Below are positions 21,381-21,414 of a DNA stretch of 21,414 nucleotides, piece by piece. Both the position numbers and the translations under genes were made by a program. How positions within the stretch are numbered: position 1 is the first letter of the stretch; each line of letters starts with the position of its first letter. The stretch comes from RUG11272 sp045226335 (GTDB taxonomy: Bacteria; Bacillota; Clostridia; Christensenellales; Aristaeellaceae), in the NCBI GenBank assembly GCA_045226335.1, contig JBGVCH010000001.1, positions 1 through 21,414 on the forward strand. The letters run 5' to 3'. The notes below the pieces were generated by a model. That model saw only the letters and a list, made by a program, of their open reading frames with translations, was not told where the DNA came from and ran no database searches.

Positions 21381-21414
21381 TCCCTTTGCTTTCATTTAGC
21401 GTTCTTAACACGGA

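Overview
The window is a gene-dense, GC-rich (strongly G/C at third codon positions) stretch of a bacterial chromosome. The likely source is a high-GC member of the Clostridia (Firmicutes). The reasons are consistent AGGAGG-type ribosome binding sites, TTGACA/TATAAT-type promoters, a secD-secF-(x)-recJ-rel gene order typical of Firmicutes, a bifunctional Rel, an ECF sigma factor with a long C-terminal extension, and secreted proteins with BspA-type leucine-rich repeats. The genus cannot be fixed from sequence reading alone. No tRNA, rRNA, transposase, phage gene or CRISPR array was seen.

Left end (1-500, minus strand). The first codons of a gene leave the window at base 1, behind a good promoter. 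Upstream of it is an intrinsic terminator that ends a small MNT-type nucleotidyltransferase gene. That gene is broken by a single-base frameshift exactly at its catalytic Asp motif.

Region 539-13275 (plus strand). A near-consensus promoter drives secD and secF (SecYEG accessory subunits), followed by a hairpin terminator. Then come a secreted two-domain protein of unknown function, recJ (single-strand exonuclease), rel ((p)ppGpp synthetase/hydrolase), a double zinc-ribbon membrane protein overlapping a TPM-domain (YgcG-like) secreted/membrane protein, a short recQ helicase, and a membrane-anchored family 2 glycosyltransferase. Spacings are short and no clear terminator is seen between 3041 and the hairpin at 13240, so much of this may be one long transcription unit mixing genome maintenance, stringent response and envelope functions. 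The apt gene that commonly lies between recJ and rel in Firmicutes is absent here.

Region 13183-13642. This intergenic stretch holds a 7-bp x4 microsatellite that forms the C-terminal tail of the glycosyltransferase, a terminator, and two tandem copies of a ~140-bp non-coding element rich in hairpins. A third, rearranged and shorter copy with matching hairpins lies at the right edge (21328-21380). This repeat family is the most novel-looking signal in the window.

Region 13643-21283. An ECF-like sigma factor is fused in frame to a ~255-residue uncharacterised domain that has its own Shine-Dalgarno and ATG. Next is a sodium:solute symporter with an N-terminal signal peptide. After it come two tandem paralogous secreted proteins (putative amidase/cysteine-peptidase-like core, InlB/Flg_new-like repeat, short LRR_5 segment), and finally an NADPH-dependent FMN reductase/iron-sulfur flavoprotein-like protein.
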